A DNA stretch of 64,000 nucleotides from assembly GCA_029066805.1 (NCBI GenBank), contig JAIEFT010000044.1, positions 1-64,000 on the forward strand, given 5' to 3'. The DNA is from Clostridiales bacterium (lineage in GTDB: Bacteria; Bacillota; Clostridia; Christensenellales; Pumilibacteraceae). Shown piece by piece: positions 18,447-28,317 of the stretch. The notes beneath the pieces were generated by a model. The model was given only the letters and a program-made list of their open reading frames with translations, was not told the DNA's origin and ran no database searches. The position numbers and the translations under genes were made by a program. Every line of letters begins with the position of its first letter. Within the stretch, counting starts at the first letter, position 1.

Positions 18447-20208
18447 CGGTATCTTCCGCTCGTGCAAACTGCGCTTGGTACAGCGAGGCGTATGCGCCGT
18501 TCTTTTTGAGTAGCTCTTGGTGCGTGCCGCGTTCGATTATTTGACCTTTGTCCATTACGAGTATTACGTCCGCATTCACTATTGTGGATAGTCTGTGCGC
18601 TACCACAAAGCCGGTCTTTTTTTCGCCGTTTTCGGGGCGGAGCAGTCTATCGAACGCCGCTTGCACGCGCTTTTCAGTGCGTGTGTCTATGTTGCTTGTA
18701 GCTTCGTCCAGTATCAGCATGGGCGGATCTACAAGCATTATTCGCGCTATGTTTATCAGCTGTTTTTGTCCTTGCGAAATGCCGTCGCCGTCATCGATAA
18801 TTGTGTTGTAGCCGTTTTCCATACGCTCGATAAACCCATCGATATCGGCGGCTTTTGCGGCGGCTTTGACTTCCTCGTCCGTCGCGTCGGGCTTGCCGTA
18901 GGCTATGTTGTCTCGCACCGTCCCCTTGAATATCCAGCTATCCTGCAATACCATACCGAAGTTTTTGCGCACACTGCTGCGGCTGAATTCTTCTGCATCC
19001 ACGCCGTCAAATAGTATGTGACCGCTTGTCGGGTCGTAAAAGCGCATGAGTAGATTGATAAGCGTTGTCTTGCCGCAGCCTGTGCGCCCGACTATTGCTA
19101 CAAGCGTGCCTTTGTTTACCGCTATGTTCATGTCCTGAATGAGCGGACGATCTGGCACGTACGAAAAGTCGAGGTTTTGCACGGCTATGCTTCCGTCCGA
19201 CACCAGCGTTTTGCCGCTGTCGTTTTGCGGTTGAACCTCGGTCAAATCTAGTATGCGTTTTGCGGCGGCGAGCGAGGTCTGGAACTCGGTTATTACGCCC
19301 GTGATCTCGTTGAGCGGACGGGCGAACTGGTTGGCGTACAGCAGCAGCTGTGTTATGCCGCCCACGGTAACCTCTCCGTTTATGGCGAACACAGTGCCCA
19401 TAACGGCGGCTACCGCGTACACAAGCGAGTTGATAAGCCGTGTGGACGGGTTGACGAGCGAGCTAAAGCACAACGCCTTGAACCCGCATTTTTTCAGCTC
19501 GGTATTGGTCTTTTCAAAGTCGCGTTCGGCGCGTTCGCTGTAGCCGTAAGCGGCAACGAGCGTGCGGTTTCGGACTGTCTCTTCGGTGCGCGAATACAGC
19601 TCGCCGCGCACCGCGGTCTGCTCGGTAAAATATTTGTGCGAGCCGCGCGCTATAAAATACGATATTAGCAGTGAAAGGGGAGTGAGCGCAGCTACGGCAA
19701 GCGCTATCCACGGACTTATTCGTATCATGAACACGAGCGTGCCTATAATAGTAACCACGCCCGTAAAAATCTGCGTTGCGCCTTGAACGATCCCGTCGGC
19801 TATCTGGTCGGCGTCCACCGACACGCGCGCGGTAACATCGCCCGGGGACTGCGCGTCTACGTATGATAGCGGCGCGTCCGTGATTGCAGCAAATCCGGCT
19901 TTGCGTACGTCCGCAACGGCAAGGTGCGCCGCGCGCTGCGCGCAAAGGTTCATCAGCCATTGAAACAGCAGTACCGCGCCGATAAGTCCACCGAGCACGC
20001 AAATGTATATAGCAAGCCCCTCGAAATCAACGTTGCCCTTGCCCACAATGCAATCCACAGCGTCGCCGATTATGACGGGCGTAAACAGCATTGCCGCCGC
20101 CGAGACGACAGCGCACAAAAACGCGCACACTATAAGTCCGCTGTGCGGTTTTAAGTATTTCATGAGCCTACGAATAGTAGACTGTTTTTTGGTCGGTTCT
20201 TTCTTCAT
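18436..20208 (-). CDS. ABC transporter ATP-binding/permease (exporter)
   Basis: TM domain plus Walker A GRTGCGKTT, signature ISQGQKQL, LILDEATSNID. Confidence 0.92.
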   Translation of the reverse strand: MKKEPTKKQSTIRRLMKYLKPHSGLIVCAFLCAVVSAAAMLFTPVIIGDAVDCIVGKGNVDFEGLAIYICVLGGLIGAVLLFQWLMNLCAQRAAHLAVADVRKAGFAAITDAPLSYVDAQSPGDVTARVSVDADQIADGIVQGATQIFTGVVTIIGTLVFMIRISPWIALAVAALTPLSLLISYFIARGSHKYFTEQTAVRGELYSRTEETVRNRTLVAAYGYSERAERDFEKTNTELKKCGFKALCFSSLVNPSTRLINSLVYAVAAVMGTVFAINGEVTVGGITQLLLYANQFARPLNEITGVITEFQTSLAAAKRILDLTEVQPQNDSGKTLVSDGSIAVQNLDFSYVPDRPLIQDMNIAVNKGTLVAIVGRTGCGKTTLINLLMRFYDPTSGHILFDGVDAEEFSRSSVRKNFGMVLQDSWIFKGTVRDNIAYGKPDATDEEVKAAAKAADIDGFIERMENGYNTIIDDGDGISQGQKQLINIARIMLVDPPMLILDEATSNIDTRTEKRVQAAFDRLLRPENGEKKTGFVVAHRLSTIVNADVILVMDKGQIIERGTHQELLKKNGAYASLYQAQFARAEDTVKA

Positions 20209-20209
20209 A

Positions 20210-21895
20210 TTAGCTTTGAGACGCGCAAAATTCTGCGTACAATGAACATGAAAGTTTTAGCTGTTCGTGCGTGCCCACGCCCACTATTTTGCCGCCGTCA
20301 AGCACGATAATATTGTCGCAACCCGACACCGCGCTTATGCGCTGGGATACGAAGATTTTTGCGCCGTCAACCTTTTTTACCGCATTGATAAAATCGCGCT
20401 CTGTGCGGTAGTCCAGCGCCGATGTCACGTCGTCGAACAAATACAAAACGTTATCGCGGCACAGCGAGCGCGCTATAGATACGCGCTGCTTTTGACCGCC
20501 GGATAAGTTTTTGCCGTCGTTTTCTATTATGCCGTCCGCGCCGAGCGACTGCCACAGCTCGGTTGCTTGCGCTATTTCCAGAGCGCGCGTCAGCCGCTCG
20601 TCGGTGGCTGTTTCGTCGGCTATGCGCAGATTGGAGGACAGCGTGCCCTTTAAAATAGCGGCGCGCTGCGGTACATAGCCTATCACGCTGCGCACGGCGG
20701 CTATGTCGTATTCCGATAACGGTTTGCCGCAGAACGATATCGTGCCCTTGTCGGGCAGATAGAACTTTTCGGCAAGGCTGATTATCGTGGACTTGCCGCT
20801 GCCTGTGCCGCCGATTATGCCGAGCATTCCGTTCTTTTTGAGCGTGAACGATATGTCGCGAACGTCGTAGTCGCCGTCGTAGGCGAACGACACGCCGTCA
20901 AAGCGCAGGATTTCGTCGCTGTCGTTGATTTGCGTTTCCGTGCCGTTTTGCGGTTCGGGCGCGTCCAGTATTTCGTTTACGCGCGCGGCGCACGCCGACG
21001 AGCGTGTGAACGTAGAAAACACGTTACCGATGTTGACTATTACAAAAAACGCTTGCTGTAGGTAGTTGATAAGCGCAAATGTTTCGCCCTGCGTGAGCGT
21101 GCCGATGTTGACCTTGATCCCGCCGAACCACAGCACGGCGATTATTGCAAGATTTACGACGGCAAAGGTCAGCGGAGTGAGAAGCGCCGAAATGCGCGCC
21201 GCGCCGATGTTGGTTTTGGCTGTTTCGTTTGCGACCCCGTTAAAGTCGGCTTTTGTGTCCGACTGTTTGGAGAACGCGCGAACGACGCGCGAGCCGGAAA
21301 TGCTCTGCGCGGTTGTGCGGGAAATTTCGTCCAGATTTTTTTGCGCCCGCTTTACGCGCGGCATGGTGAGTCTGAGAACAAGCCAGATTGTGACGGACAA
21401 TATAATCGTCATGGCAAAGAACATCAGCGATAATACCGGGTCGATTATCATGCTCATGACAAACGCGCCTATTACCACAAACGGCATGCGCAGTACTAAC
21501 CGCAAAAACAGATTGAGCGCGTTTTGACAGGCGAGTACGTCGCCGGTTACGCGCGTAACAAGCGACGCGCCGCCTATCTTGTCGGTGGCGGATATGGGCA
21601 GCTTGTTAATCTTTTTGAATATAGCGTCGCGTAGGCGCGTGCCGAAGCCGATCCCCACCTTGGCGGCGAGAAACTGTCCTGTTATGGATATCAAAAAACC
21701 GCCGACGGCGAGCGCGCCTATCAGTGAACAGTATTTTATAACATACGACTTGTCGCCGTTTTCTATGCCTATATCGATCACGCTCGCGATTATCATCGGC
21801 ACGGCAAGCTCGAATATAGCCTCTATCAGTTTGCACAGCGGCGCAGCGATCGTCGCGGGAATATGTCCCTTTAAAAACCGCACAAGCTTAAACAT
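20210..21895 (-). CDS. ABC transporter ATP-binding/permease (exporter)
   Basis: Walker A GGTGSGKST, LSGGQKQRVSIARSL, YLFDDVTSALD; 1-nt gap to next gene suggests heterodimer. Confidence 0.92.
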   Translation of the reverse strand: MFKLVRFLKGHIPATIAAPLCKLIEAIFELAVPMIIASVIDIGIENGDKSYVIKYCSLIGALAVGGFLISITGQFLAAKVGIGFGTRLRDAIFKKINKLPISATDKIGGASLVTRVTGDVLACQNALNLFLRLVLRMPFVVIGAFVMSMIIDPVLSLMFFAMTIILSVTIWLVLRLTMPRVKRAQKNLDEISRTTAQSISGSRVVRAFSKQSDTKADFNGVANETAKTNIGAARISALLTPLTFAVVNLAIIAVLWFGGIKVNIGTLTQGETFALINYLQQAFFVIVNIGNVFSTFTRSSACAARVNEILDAPEPQNGTETQINDSDEILRFDGVSFAYDGDYDVRDISFTLKKNGMLGIIGGTGSGKSTIISLAEKFYLPDKGTISFCGKPLSEYDIAAVRSVIGYVPQRAAILKGTLSSNLRIADETATDERLTRALEIAQATELWQSLGADGIIENDGKNLSGGQKQRVSIARSLCRDNVLYLFDDVTSALDYRTERDFINAVKKVDGAKIFVSQRISAVSGCDNIIVLDGGKIVGVGTHEQLKLSCSLYAEFCASQS

Positions 21896-22036
21896 ATCTT
21901 AAACATTATATTATATGTCTTTTAGCAATGTCAAGTTAATTGGGAATTCAGAATTCATAATTGCAATAAGCTCGCTTGACAATATGCGAATATTGTCGTA
22001 TAATATTACAGTATTCTATAATAGGGTAATATCGGT

Positions 22037-23854
22037 TTGGAAGTATTTATCAGTGTTCTATCGTTAATAGCGGGTCTGGGTGTGCTCATGATCGGCATGA
22101 AAATGCTCAGCGACGGCTTAGAACGAAGCGCGGGCAAGGGCATGCGCAAGATGTTCGGCAAAATCAGCGATAACCGCTTTGCCGGCATCGGCGTGGGCGC
22201 TGTTGCTACCGTGCTTGTCAATTCCTCCGCCGCTACTACCGTTATGGTCATCGGCTTTGTCAACGCGGGGCTGATGACGCTTTTCCAAGCTACGTCCATA
22301 ATAATGGGCGCGAATATCGGCACAACGCTCACCGGCGTTATCATTGCGCTTTCCGGCTTCGATATAGGCGCGTATATGGCTATACTTGCGTTTATAGGCG
22401 TAGCCATGATGATGTTCTCTAAACACGACACGGCAAAGAAAATCGGCTCGGCTATCGCCGGTCTGGGTTTGATGTTTGTGGGTCTTTCGTTTATGAGCGG
22501 CGCGCTTAAGGATTCGGAAGTTCTTTCCGGCGCGTTGCAGGACTTGTTCGCCGCGGTCGACTTTCCGTTGCTTTTGATTTTTATAGGGCTTGTTTGCACC
22601 GCGCTGTTCCAGTCGTCTACGGCTATGACCGCGCTTGTCGTAACTATGGCCGCGCCGATTATGATAAACGGCGTGCCCGGCGCGCCCATCATACCCATGC
22701 AGAGCGCGCTGTTTATAATACTCGGTACAAATATCGGCACGTGTATTACCGCTATTATCGCGTCGTTCGGCGCGAGCACCAACGCCAAGCGTACGGCGAT
22801 AATTCACTTGCTGTTTAACGCCATCGGCACGATTGTTTTTACAACCGTCATTTGGATTTTCCGAGACGGCGTAGTGTGGCTGTTCTCTCGGATGACGAGC
22901 AGTACGCAAATGCAGGTCGCGCTGTTCCACGTGTTCTTTAACGTCATAACAACGCTCATGCTTGTGCCGTTTATCAAGCCGCTGACCAAGCTTGCAACCG
23001 CGCTTGTCAAGGAGAAACGCGGCGGGGACGACGAAGCGCCGCACATGTACTTTATTGACGAACGCTTCCTTCAAACGCCGCCTATTGCAGTTGCGCAGGT
23101 CAAGCGCGAGGTCGATCACATGGCGGCTATGGCAAAAACAAATCTCAAACGCGCCATGATAGCGGTGTTCACGCAAGATCTTGTCGATCGCGAAAAGGTG
23201 GAAAAAGACGAGCATCGCATCAACTTTATCAACAAGGGCGTAGCAAAATACCTTATCAAGCTAAGCTCGCTTGCTTTAGTGCGTTCGGACGAGAAGTTTG
23301 TAGGATCGCTCCACCACGTAGTCAGCGACATCGAGCGTATTGCCGACCACGCCGAAAACTTTATGGAAGTAGCCACCGCTATGCGCGAGAACGATTGCAA
23401 GTTTACGCAGGAGGCGTTGGACGAACTGGAAGACATGTACGATAAAGTAACCGCCATGTTCGACGAAGCTATGTACATATTCGAGAACAACGCTGTGGAT
23501 AGGCTGAATGGCTTTGCCGCGCGCGAGGAGGAAGTAGACATGACAAAGCGTCTGCTCGGCAACAACCATATCGCGCGACTGAATGCGGGCGGATGTTCGG
23601 TTGAGAGCGGTACGTATTTCTATTCCATAATCAGCGCGCTCGAGCGTATTGCCGATCACCTTACCAATATAGCGTTTTCCATAAAATCGCCGTCGGGCTC
23701 GCAGCGCGAGGCGATGGAGAAAATATCGGACGAGCAAAAACGCCGCACGCACGAGCGCAAGCATAGCGGAAAAAGCTTGCTGGCAGAGCACGGCGACGCG
23801 TCGGATCAAACGAACAAAGGAGAAGTCGATGATTTACGTTCTGGGCAGCATTAA
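22037..23854 (+). CDS. Na/Pi cotransporter family protein with PhoU-like C-terminus
   Basis: NSSAATTVMVIGFVNAGLM, GANIGTTLTG, QSSTAMTAL, GTNIGTCITA; TTG start uncertain. Confidence 0.9.
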   Translation: MEVFISVLSLIAGLGVLMIGMKMLSDGLERSAGKGMRKMFGKISDNRFAGIGVGAVATVLVNSSAATTVMVIGFVNAGLMTLFQATSIIMGANIGTTLTGVIIALSGFDIGAYMAILAFIGVAMMMFSKHDTAKKIGSAIAGLGLMFVGLSFMSGALKDSEVLSGALQDLFAAVDFPLLLIFIGLVCTALFQSSTAMTALVVTMAAPIMINGVPGAPIIPMQSALFIILGTNIGTCITAIIASFGASTNAKRTAIIHLLFNAIGTIVFTTVIWIFRDGVVWLFSRMTSSTQMQVALFHVFFNVITTLMLVPFIKPLTKLATALVKEKRGGDDEAPHMYFIDERFLQTPPIAVAQVKREVDHMAAMAKTNLKRAMIAVFTQDLVDREKVEKDEHRINFINKGVAKYLIKLSSLALVRSDEKFVGSLHHVVSDIERIADHAENFMEVATAMRENDCKFTQEALDELEDMYDKVTAMFDEAMYIFENNAVDRLNGFAAREEEVDMTKRLLGNNHIARLNAGGCSVESGTYFYSIISALERIADHLTNIAFSIKSPSGSQREAMEKISDEQKRRTHERKHSGKSLLAEHGDASDQTNKGEVDDLRSGQH

Positions 23855-24773
23855 TCAAGACATATCGCTCGAAATGGAGCGTCTGCCCAAAAAGGGCGAA
23901 ACGCTGATTGCCGACGGGTGCAGAATGGGACTCGGCGGCAAGGGCGCAAACCAAGCCGTAGCGATTGCAAGGCTTGCGCGCAAGTACGACGATGGGCGCA
24001 AAGCCGTGCACATGATAGGCAAGGTGGGGGCTGACGCTGTTGGCACAGAGCTTATAAACAAGCTCAACGAGTACGGGGTCGGCACGGATTACGTCGGGCA
24101 GGTTAACAGAGCTACGGGCACGGCGGTAATAACCGTAAGCGGCAAGGACAACCGCATAATGGTTTACGGCGGCGCAAACCTCGGAATAACCAAGTCTGAC
24201 GTGGACGAAGCGTTGCAGAACGCGACAAGCTCGGACACTTTGCTTTGCCAATTGGAAGTGCCCACTTATATCGTGGGCTATGCGCTTAGACAGGCGCGCT
24301 CCTACGGCATGACTACAATACTCAATCCCGCTCCCGCCAAGGAGCTGCCCGACGACTTTTATTACAATGTGGACATAATCGCGCCCAACGAGACCGAAAC
24401 GCAAATTCTTACGGGCATCAACCCCAAGGACTGGGATTCGCAGTACGCCGCCATGCAGGAATTTCACCGCCGCGGCGTGCGATACGTGGTGCTGACGCTC
24501 GGCAGTAACGGCTGTGCCATATCGGACAACGGCAAGCTGATAGCGCACTTGCCCGCAAGAAAAGTCACGGCGGTTGACACGACCGGCGCGGGCGACACGT
24601 TTGTGGGTGCGCTCGCCCTTACATATCCGCATGTTGGTATGTACTCGTTCCAGGAAGCGTGCCTGTTCGCAACGCGTGCGTCGTCGCTTACCGTGTCACG
24701 GCGCGGCGCGGCGGAGAGCATACCGACGTTCGACGAGGTTTGCGAATTATACAGTAACAAAATCGGGCGATAG
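23829..24773 (+). CDS. rbsK: Ribokinase (PfkB family)
   Basis: GSINQDISLEMERLPKKGET, GGKGANQAVAIARL, DTTGAGDTFVGAL. Confidence 0.88.
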   Translation: MIYVLGSINQDISLEMERLPKKGETLIADGCRMGLGGKGANQAVAIARLARKYDDGRKAVHMIGKVGADAVGTELINKLNEYGVGTDYVGQVNRATGTAVITVSGKDNRIMVYGGANLGITKSDVDEALQNATSSDTLLCQLEVPTYIVGYALRQARSYGMTTILNPAPAKELPDDFYYNVDIIAPNETETQILTGINPKDWDSQYAAMQEFHRRGVRYVVLTLGSNGCAISDNGKLIAHLPARKVTAVDTTGAGDTFVGALALTYPHVGMYSFQEACLFATRASSLTVSRRGAAESIPTFDEVCELYSNKIGR

Positions 24774-24785
24774 CCCGATTTTTTA
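24761..24785 (+). terminator. Rho-independent terminator
   Basis: AATCGGGC-gata-GCCCGATTTTTT. Confidence 0.85.
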
Positions 24786-24788
24786 GTG

Positions 24789-24880
24789 AATAGATAAGAG
24801 TGAATAATGTCGGACTGCGGCTTTGCCGCCCTTATTAAAATAAATTAAATTTTATCCGACATTATTATCTCTTATCTATT
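24789..24880. repeat. MITE-like inverted repeat (GTGAATA heptamer family)
   Basis: Arms AATAGATAAGAGTGAATAATGTCGGA / TCCGACATTATTATCTCTTATCTATT, 24/26 matched. Confidence 0.75.
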
Positions 24881-24903
24881 AAATTAGGCGACGCAGTCGC
24901 CGC

Positions 24904-25176
24904 TCAGCTTTTGCCCGTGTCGCAGGTGTCGTTATCGGGGTCTATCATTTGGTAATTGTTGTTGGTGGGGCGGGTGCGCTTGCTTGCAGGCTTCTTCGTG
25001 CAGCCGTTTTTGTCTACCGTCGATTTTTTTGCGGTAGGCGATTTTGTTGGTGCTTTTGCGGTCTTGGGGAAAACTTCTTTTTTTACCACCTCGTCCGCGC
25101 CCAGCTCGCTGTCTGTCGTTTTGGCGCTGCCCGTCATGCGTTTCCACGCCGATTTGATTTTCTGTTTGATATCCAT
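24904..25176 (-). CDS. Small Lys-rich hypothetical protein
   Basis: SD CGGAGA upstream; low-complexity K/T/P-rich. Confidence 0.5.
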   Translation of the reverse strand: MDIKQKIKSAWKRMTGSAKTTDSELGADEVVKKEVFPKTAKAPTKSPTAKKSTVDKNGCTKKPASKRTRPTNNNYQMIDPDNDTCDTGKS

Positions 25177-25415
25177 GTTTTTCTCCGTGTACTTTGTGTA
25201 ATATTAGTATTTGCTTTACGTAATAGAATATTCTCAAAGCAGGGTTGCAATTTTTACAATATTCTTGCAATAATTGCATGCATTTGTAATTGACGGCACT
25301 AATACTGTTATATATAATTAAATGATGGATATACGAGTGTTTATTCCTTTACAAATTTGAATAAAAAGTGTATAATACTTCAATATCCCCGAATATACCG
25401 ATGTGAGGTTGTTTT

Positions 25416-28133
25416 ATGCTGGAACTCAAGAATATTACAAAGGATTACAAAGTAGGTGACGACAAGGTTCACGCGCTCAAGGGCGTGTCGTTGACGTTTC
25501 GCGAGAGTGAGTTTGTGTCGATACTCGGTCCGTCCGGCTGTGGAAAAACCACGATGCTCAATATTATTGGCGGACTCGATCACTACACAACGGGCGATTT
25601 GCAAATAGACGGGGTCAGTACCGAAAATTACAACGACAGGGATTGGGACACGTACCGTAATCACCGTATTGGGTTTGTGTTCCAGTCGTATAATCTTATA
25701 CCGCACCAGACCATACAGGCTAACGTTGAGCTTGCGCTTAATATTTCGGGCGTGGAAAAGTCCGAACGTATACGCCGTGCGCGCGAGGCGTTAGACAAAG
25801 TGGGGCTTGCCGGACTGTATAACAAAAAACCCAATCAGTTGTCCGGCGGGCAGATGCAACGCGTGGCAATAGCGCGCGCGCTTGTAAACGAGCCTGAGAT
25901 TTTGCTTGCCGACGAACCGACGGGCGCACTCGACAGCGAAACGTCCGTGCAAATAATGGACCTTATCCAAGAAATTGCAACGCATTGTTTGGTTATTATG
26001 GTCACGCACAATCCCGAGCTTGCCGAAAAGTATTCTACCCGTATTATACGCCTGCTTGACGGTGAAGTTCTGTCCGATTCCAATCCGTATGTTAAGGAAG
26101 AGGAAAGCGAGCAAAAAGCTACCGAAGATGCAGTTGACGCCGACGCGGTTTCCGTCGCCGACGAACAGAAAAAGGATCAAAAGCCGCGCAGCAAAAAATC
26201 CAGGCTGTCTATGTGGAGCGCGTTTAAGCTTTCGGCAAAGAATTTGCTTTCCAAGCTCAAGCGCACCATACTTGTGTGTTTTGCCGGTTCGATAGGCATA
26301 ATCGGCGTGGCTACAGTGCTTGCCGTATCGAGCGGCGTACAAGACTACATAGAAAGCATGCAGGACGATATGCTGTCCGGCAATCCCGTAACCGTCAGTA
26401 CTTCGGCTTTCGATTTCGGTTCGATCATGAAAAGCATGAGCGGCGTTGACAAGGCGGACATGGTGAAGCAATCGGTCAAAGACGGTTATGTCAACGTCAG
26501 TCAGATGATCGAGTTCTTGGCGGCACGCGGCAAGGATATGGATAACGCCATGATCTCCAACAATATAACAAAGGAGTATGTTTCGTACGTCAAGGCTATG
26601 CCCAAGGCGTACTATGCGGACATAACCACCGATTACGGCATTAACCTATCCAACAACCTGTATACCGACTTTGATTTAGAGGGGCTTGGCAAAACCAGAA
26701 TGTCGCTTACGGCGGCGCTCGATATGTACACGGAGCTGCTTGGCAAAACCGATTTTGCGCAATATACGTCGTACATTTCCATGGTGACGGAAAGCTTTAA
26801 GCAAGCGCCGAGTAATATCGACTTTATCATGTCGCAGTACGAGTTTGTGTCCGCCCCCGAGACGAGCAAGGTGGCTACGGCGGCGGACGAGATAATGATA
26901 GTGGTGGACGACGACGTGTCGCTTACCGATCTATTGCTCGCGCAGTTCGGATACTTTTCGCAAAAAGAATTTTTGAACCTTGCATACAAAGCGGTGGGCG
27001 ACGAGGATTATGACGAAGCGCTGTGGAAAGACAAATTCTCGTACGACGAGCTTATAGGTAAGGAGTTTGTGTGGTATCCCAACGACACCGTGTTTACTCC
27101 CGCGGCGACTGCCGATAGCGCCAGGATCAATCCTTTTACATACAATCCGACTGCGAGCGCAAGCTGGACAACGGGGAAAAAGCTTAAAATTACCGCTATA
27201 CTCAAGCCCAAAGCGTCGGTGTCCTACGGCAGCTTGAGCCGCGGCTTCTTTTACACGAGCGCGCTCACGCAAGAGATTTTAAACGATAGCGCTACGTCGC
27301 AAATAGTGCAATACTTTTCGGCGCACAACGACGCGGATATTACCGGCATGATCGTAAACGGCGCGCCTACGGGCGTCACTTACAGCTATTCGTATATGCA
27401 CAACGGTGTAACGTACGACCGTACTTCGATGTTGGGCAGCGCCAGCTCACTTGGCTTTTTGTCGAGCTTTATGCCCGGACTGTCGTCAATGCCGACCATG
27501 TACACGCTTACCAAGCGCAATGTGGGCGGAGTAGATACGCCGCAAAAGATATCCATATATCCCAAAAACTTCGAGCTTAAGGACGAGGTTTGTGCGTACC
27601 TCGACGTGTGGAACAGCGACAATGTTATAACCGTCGACGGCGAGCAAATTGCGCCGAGTAGCAGAGAGGACATTACATATAGCGATAATCTGGCTATAGT
27701 CATTGAAATGATCAGCAGCTTTATAGACATAATTACCGTTGCGCTTGTGGCGTTTACGTCGTTGTCGCTTGTTGTTTCCACCGTCATGATCGCCATAATC
27801 ACTTACGTGTCGGTAATAGAGCGAATAAAGGAAATCGGCGTAATACGCTCGCTCGGCGGCAGAAAGCGCGACGTATCGGCTCTGTTCAATGCGGAAACGT
27901 TTATTATAGGCGCTATATCGGGCATACTCGGTATTGCCGTCACCTACATTATTCAGGGAATACTCAACCTGATAGTGGGCAACGCGGTGGGCATATACGG
28001 CATTGCGGCTTTGCCTATCCCGACGGCGCTGATCATGATAGCTTTGTCAATTGCGCTTACGCTTATTTCGGGACTGATCCCCGCGAGGTTGGCGGCTAAG
28101 AAAGACCCCGTAGAGGCTTTGCGCAGTGAATAA
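25416..28133 (+). CDS. MacB-like ABC transporter, fused ATPase and FtsX-like permease
   Basis: GPSGCGKTTMLNIIGGLD, LSGGQMQRVAIARALVNEPEILLADEPTGALD; C-terminal IKEIGVIRSLGGRKRDV permease motif. Confidence 0.9.
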   Translation: MLELKNITKDYKVGDDKVHALKGVSLTFRESEFVSILGPSGCGKTTMLNIIGGLDHYTTGDLQIDGVSTENYNDRDWDTYRNHRIGFVFQSYNLIPHQTIQANVELALNISGVEKSERIRRAREALDKVGLAGLYNKKPNQLSGGQMQRVAIARALVNEPEILLADEPTGALDSETSVQIMDLIQEIATHCLVIMVTHNPELAEKYSTRIIRLLDGEVLSDSNPYVKEEESEQKATEDAVDADAVSVADEQKKDQKPRSKKSRLSMWSAFKLSAKNLLSKLKRTILVCFAGSIGIIGVATVLAVSSGVQDYIESMQDDMLSGNPVTVSTSAFDFGSIMKSMSGVDKADMVKQSVKDGYVNVSQMIEFLAARGKDMDNAMISNNITKEYVSYVKAMPKAYYADITTDYGINLSNNLYTDFDLEGLGKTRMSLTAALDMYTELLGKTDFAQYTSYISMVTESFKQAPSNIDFIMSQYEFVSAPETSKVATAADEIMIVVDDDVSLTDLLLAQFGYFSQKEFLNLAYKAVGDEDYDEALWKDKFSYDELIGKEFVWYPNDTVFTPAATADSARINPFTYNPTASASWTTGKKLKITAILKPKASVSYGSLSRGFFYTSALTQEILNDSATSQIVQYFSAHNDADITGMIVNGAPTGVTYSYSYMHNGVTYDRTSMLGSASSLGFLSSFMPGLSSMPTMYTLTKRNVGGVDTPQKISIYPKNFELKDEVCAYLDVWNSDNVITVDGEQIAPSSREDITYSDNLAIVIEMISSFIDIITVALVAFTSLSLVVSTVMIAIITYVSVIERIKEIGVIRSLGGRKRDVSALFNAETFIIGAISGILGIAVTYIIQGILNLIVGNAVGIYGIAALPIPTALIMIALSIALTLISGLIPARLAAKKDPVEALRSE

Positions 28134-28140
28134 GCATTTC

Positions 28141-28258
28141 TGCGGTCGCGTATGCATCGGCGGATACGGGCTACGTGCTTCTCGCGCTCGGTCATGTACG
28201 TCTTTGTACACTCCCGTCGCGCTCGTCGCCTGTTGCCCGTCTGCGCCGCGCCTCCGCA
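28141..28258 (+). repeat. Structured intergenic element, copy 3
   Basis: TGCGG/CCGCA, ACGGGC/GCCCGT, GCGC/GCGC, TGTAC-gtcttt-GTACA. Confidence 0.8.
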
Positions 28259-28317
28259 ACCATCGCAATATTCAGTATCATTAAAAAGTTAATAAATATT
28301 GTTAAAAGGATTACATC

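Noticed and set aside
22007-22037. Na/Pi cotransporter as another leaderless case
   Set aside because: TTGACA-N17-TATAAT (ending 22004) is too far from the TTG start at 22037, and the start codon itself is uncertain.
22118-23215. 365-aa minus-strand ORF over Na/Pi cotransporter
   Set aside because: Low-complexity H/R-rich antisense translation of a confident membrane protein gene.
28141-28317. Possible T-box riboswitch upstream of metG
   Set aside because: No T-box GGGTGGNACCGCG sequence or Stem I motifs; the gap is filled by structured element copy 3.
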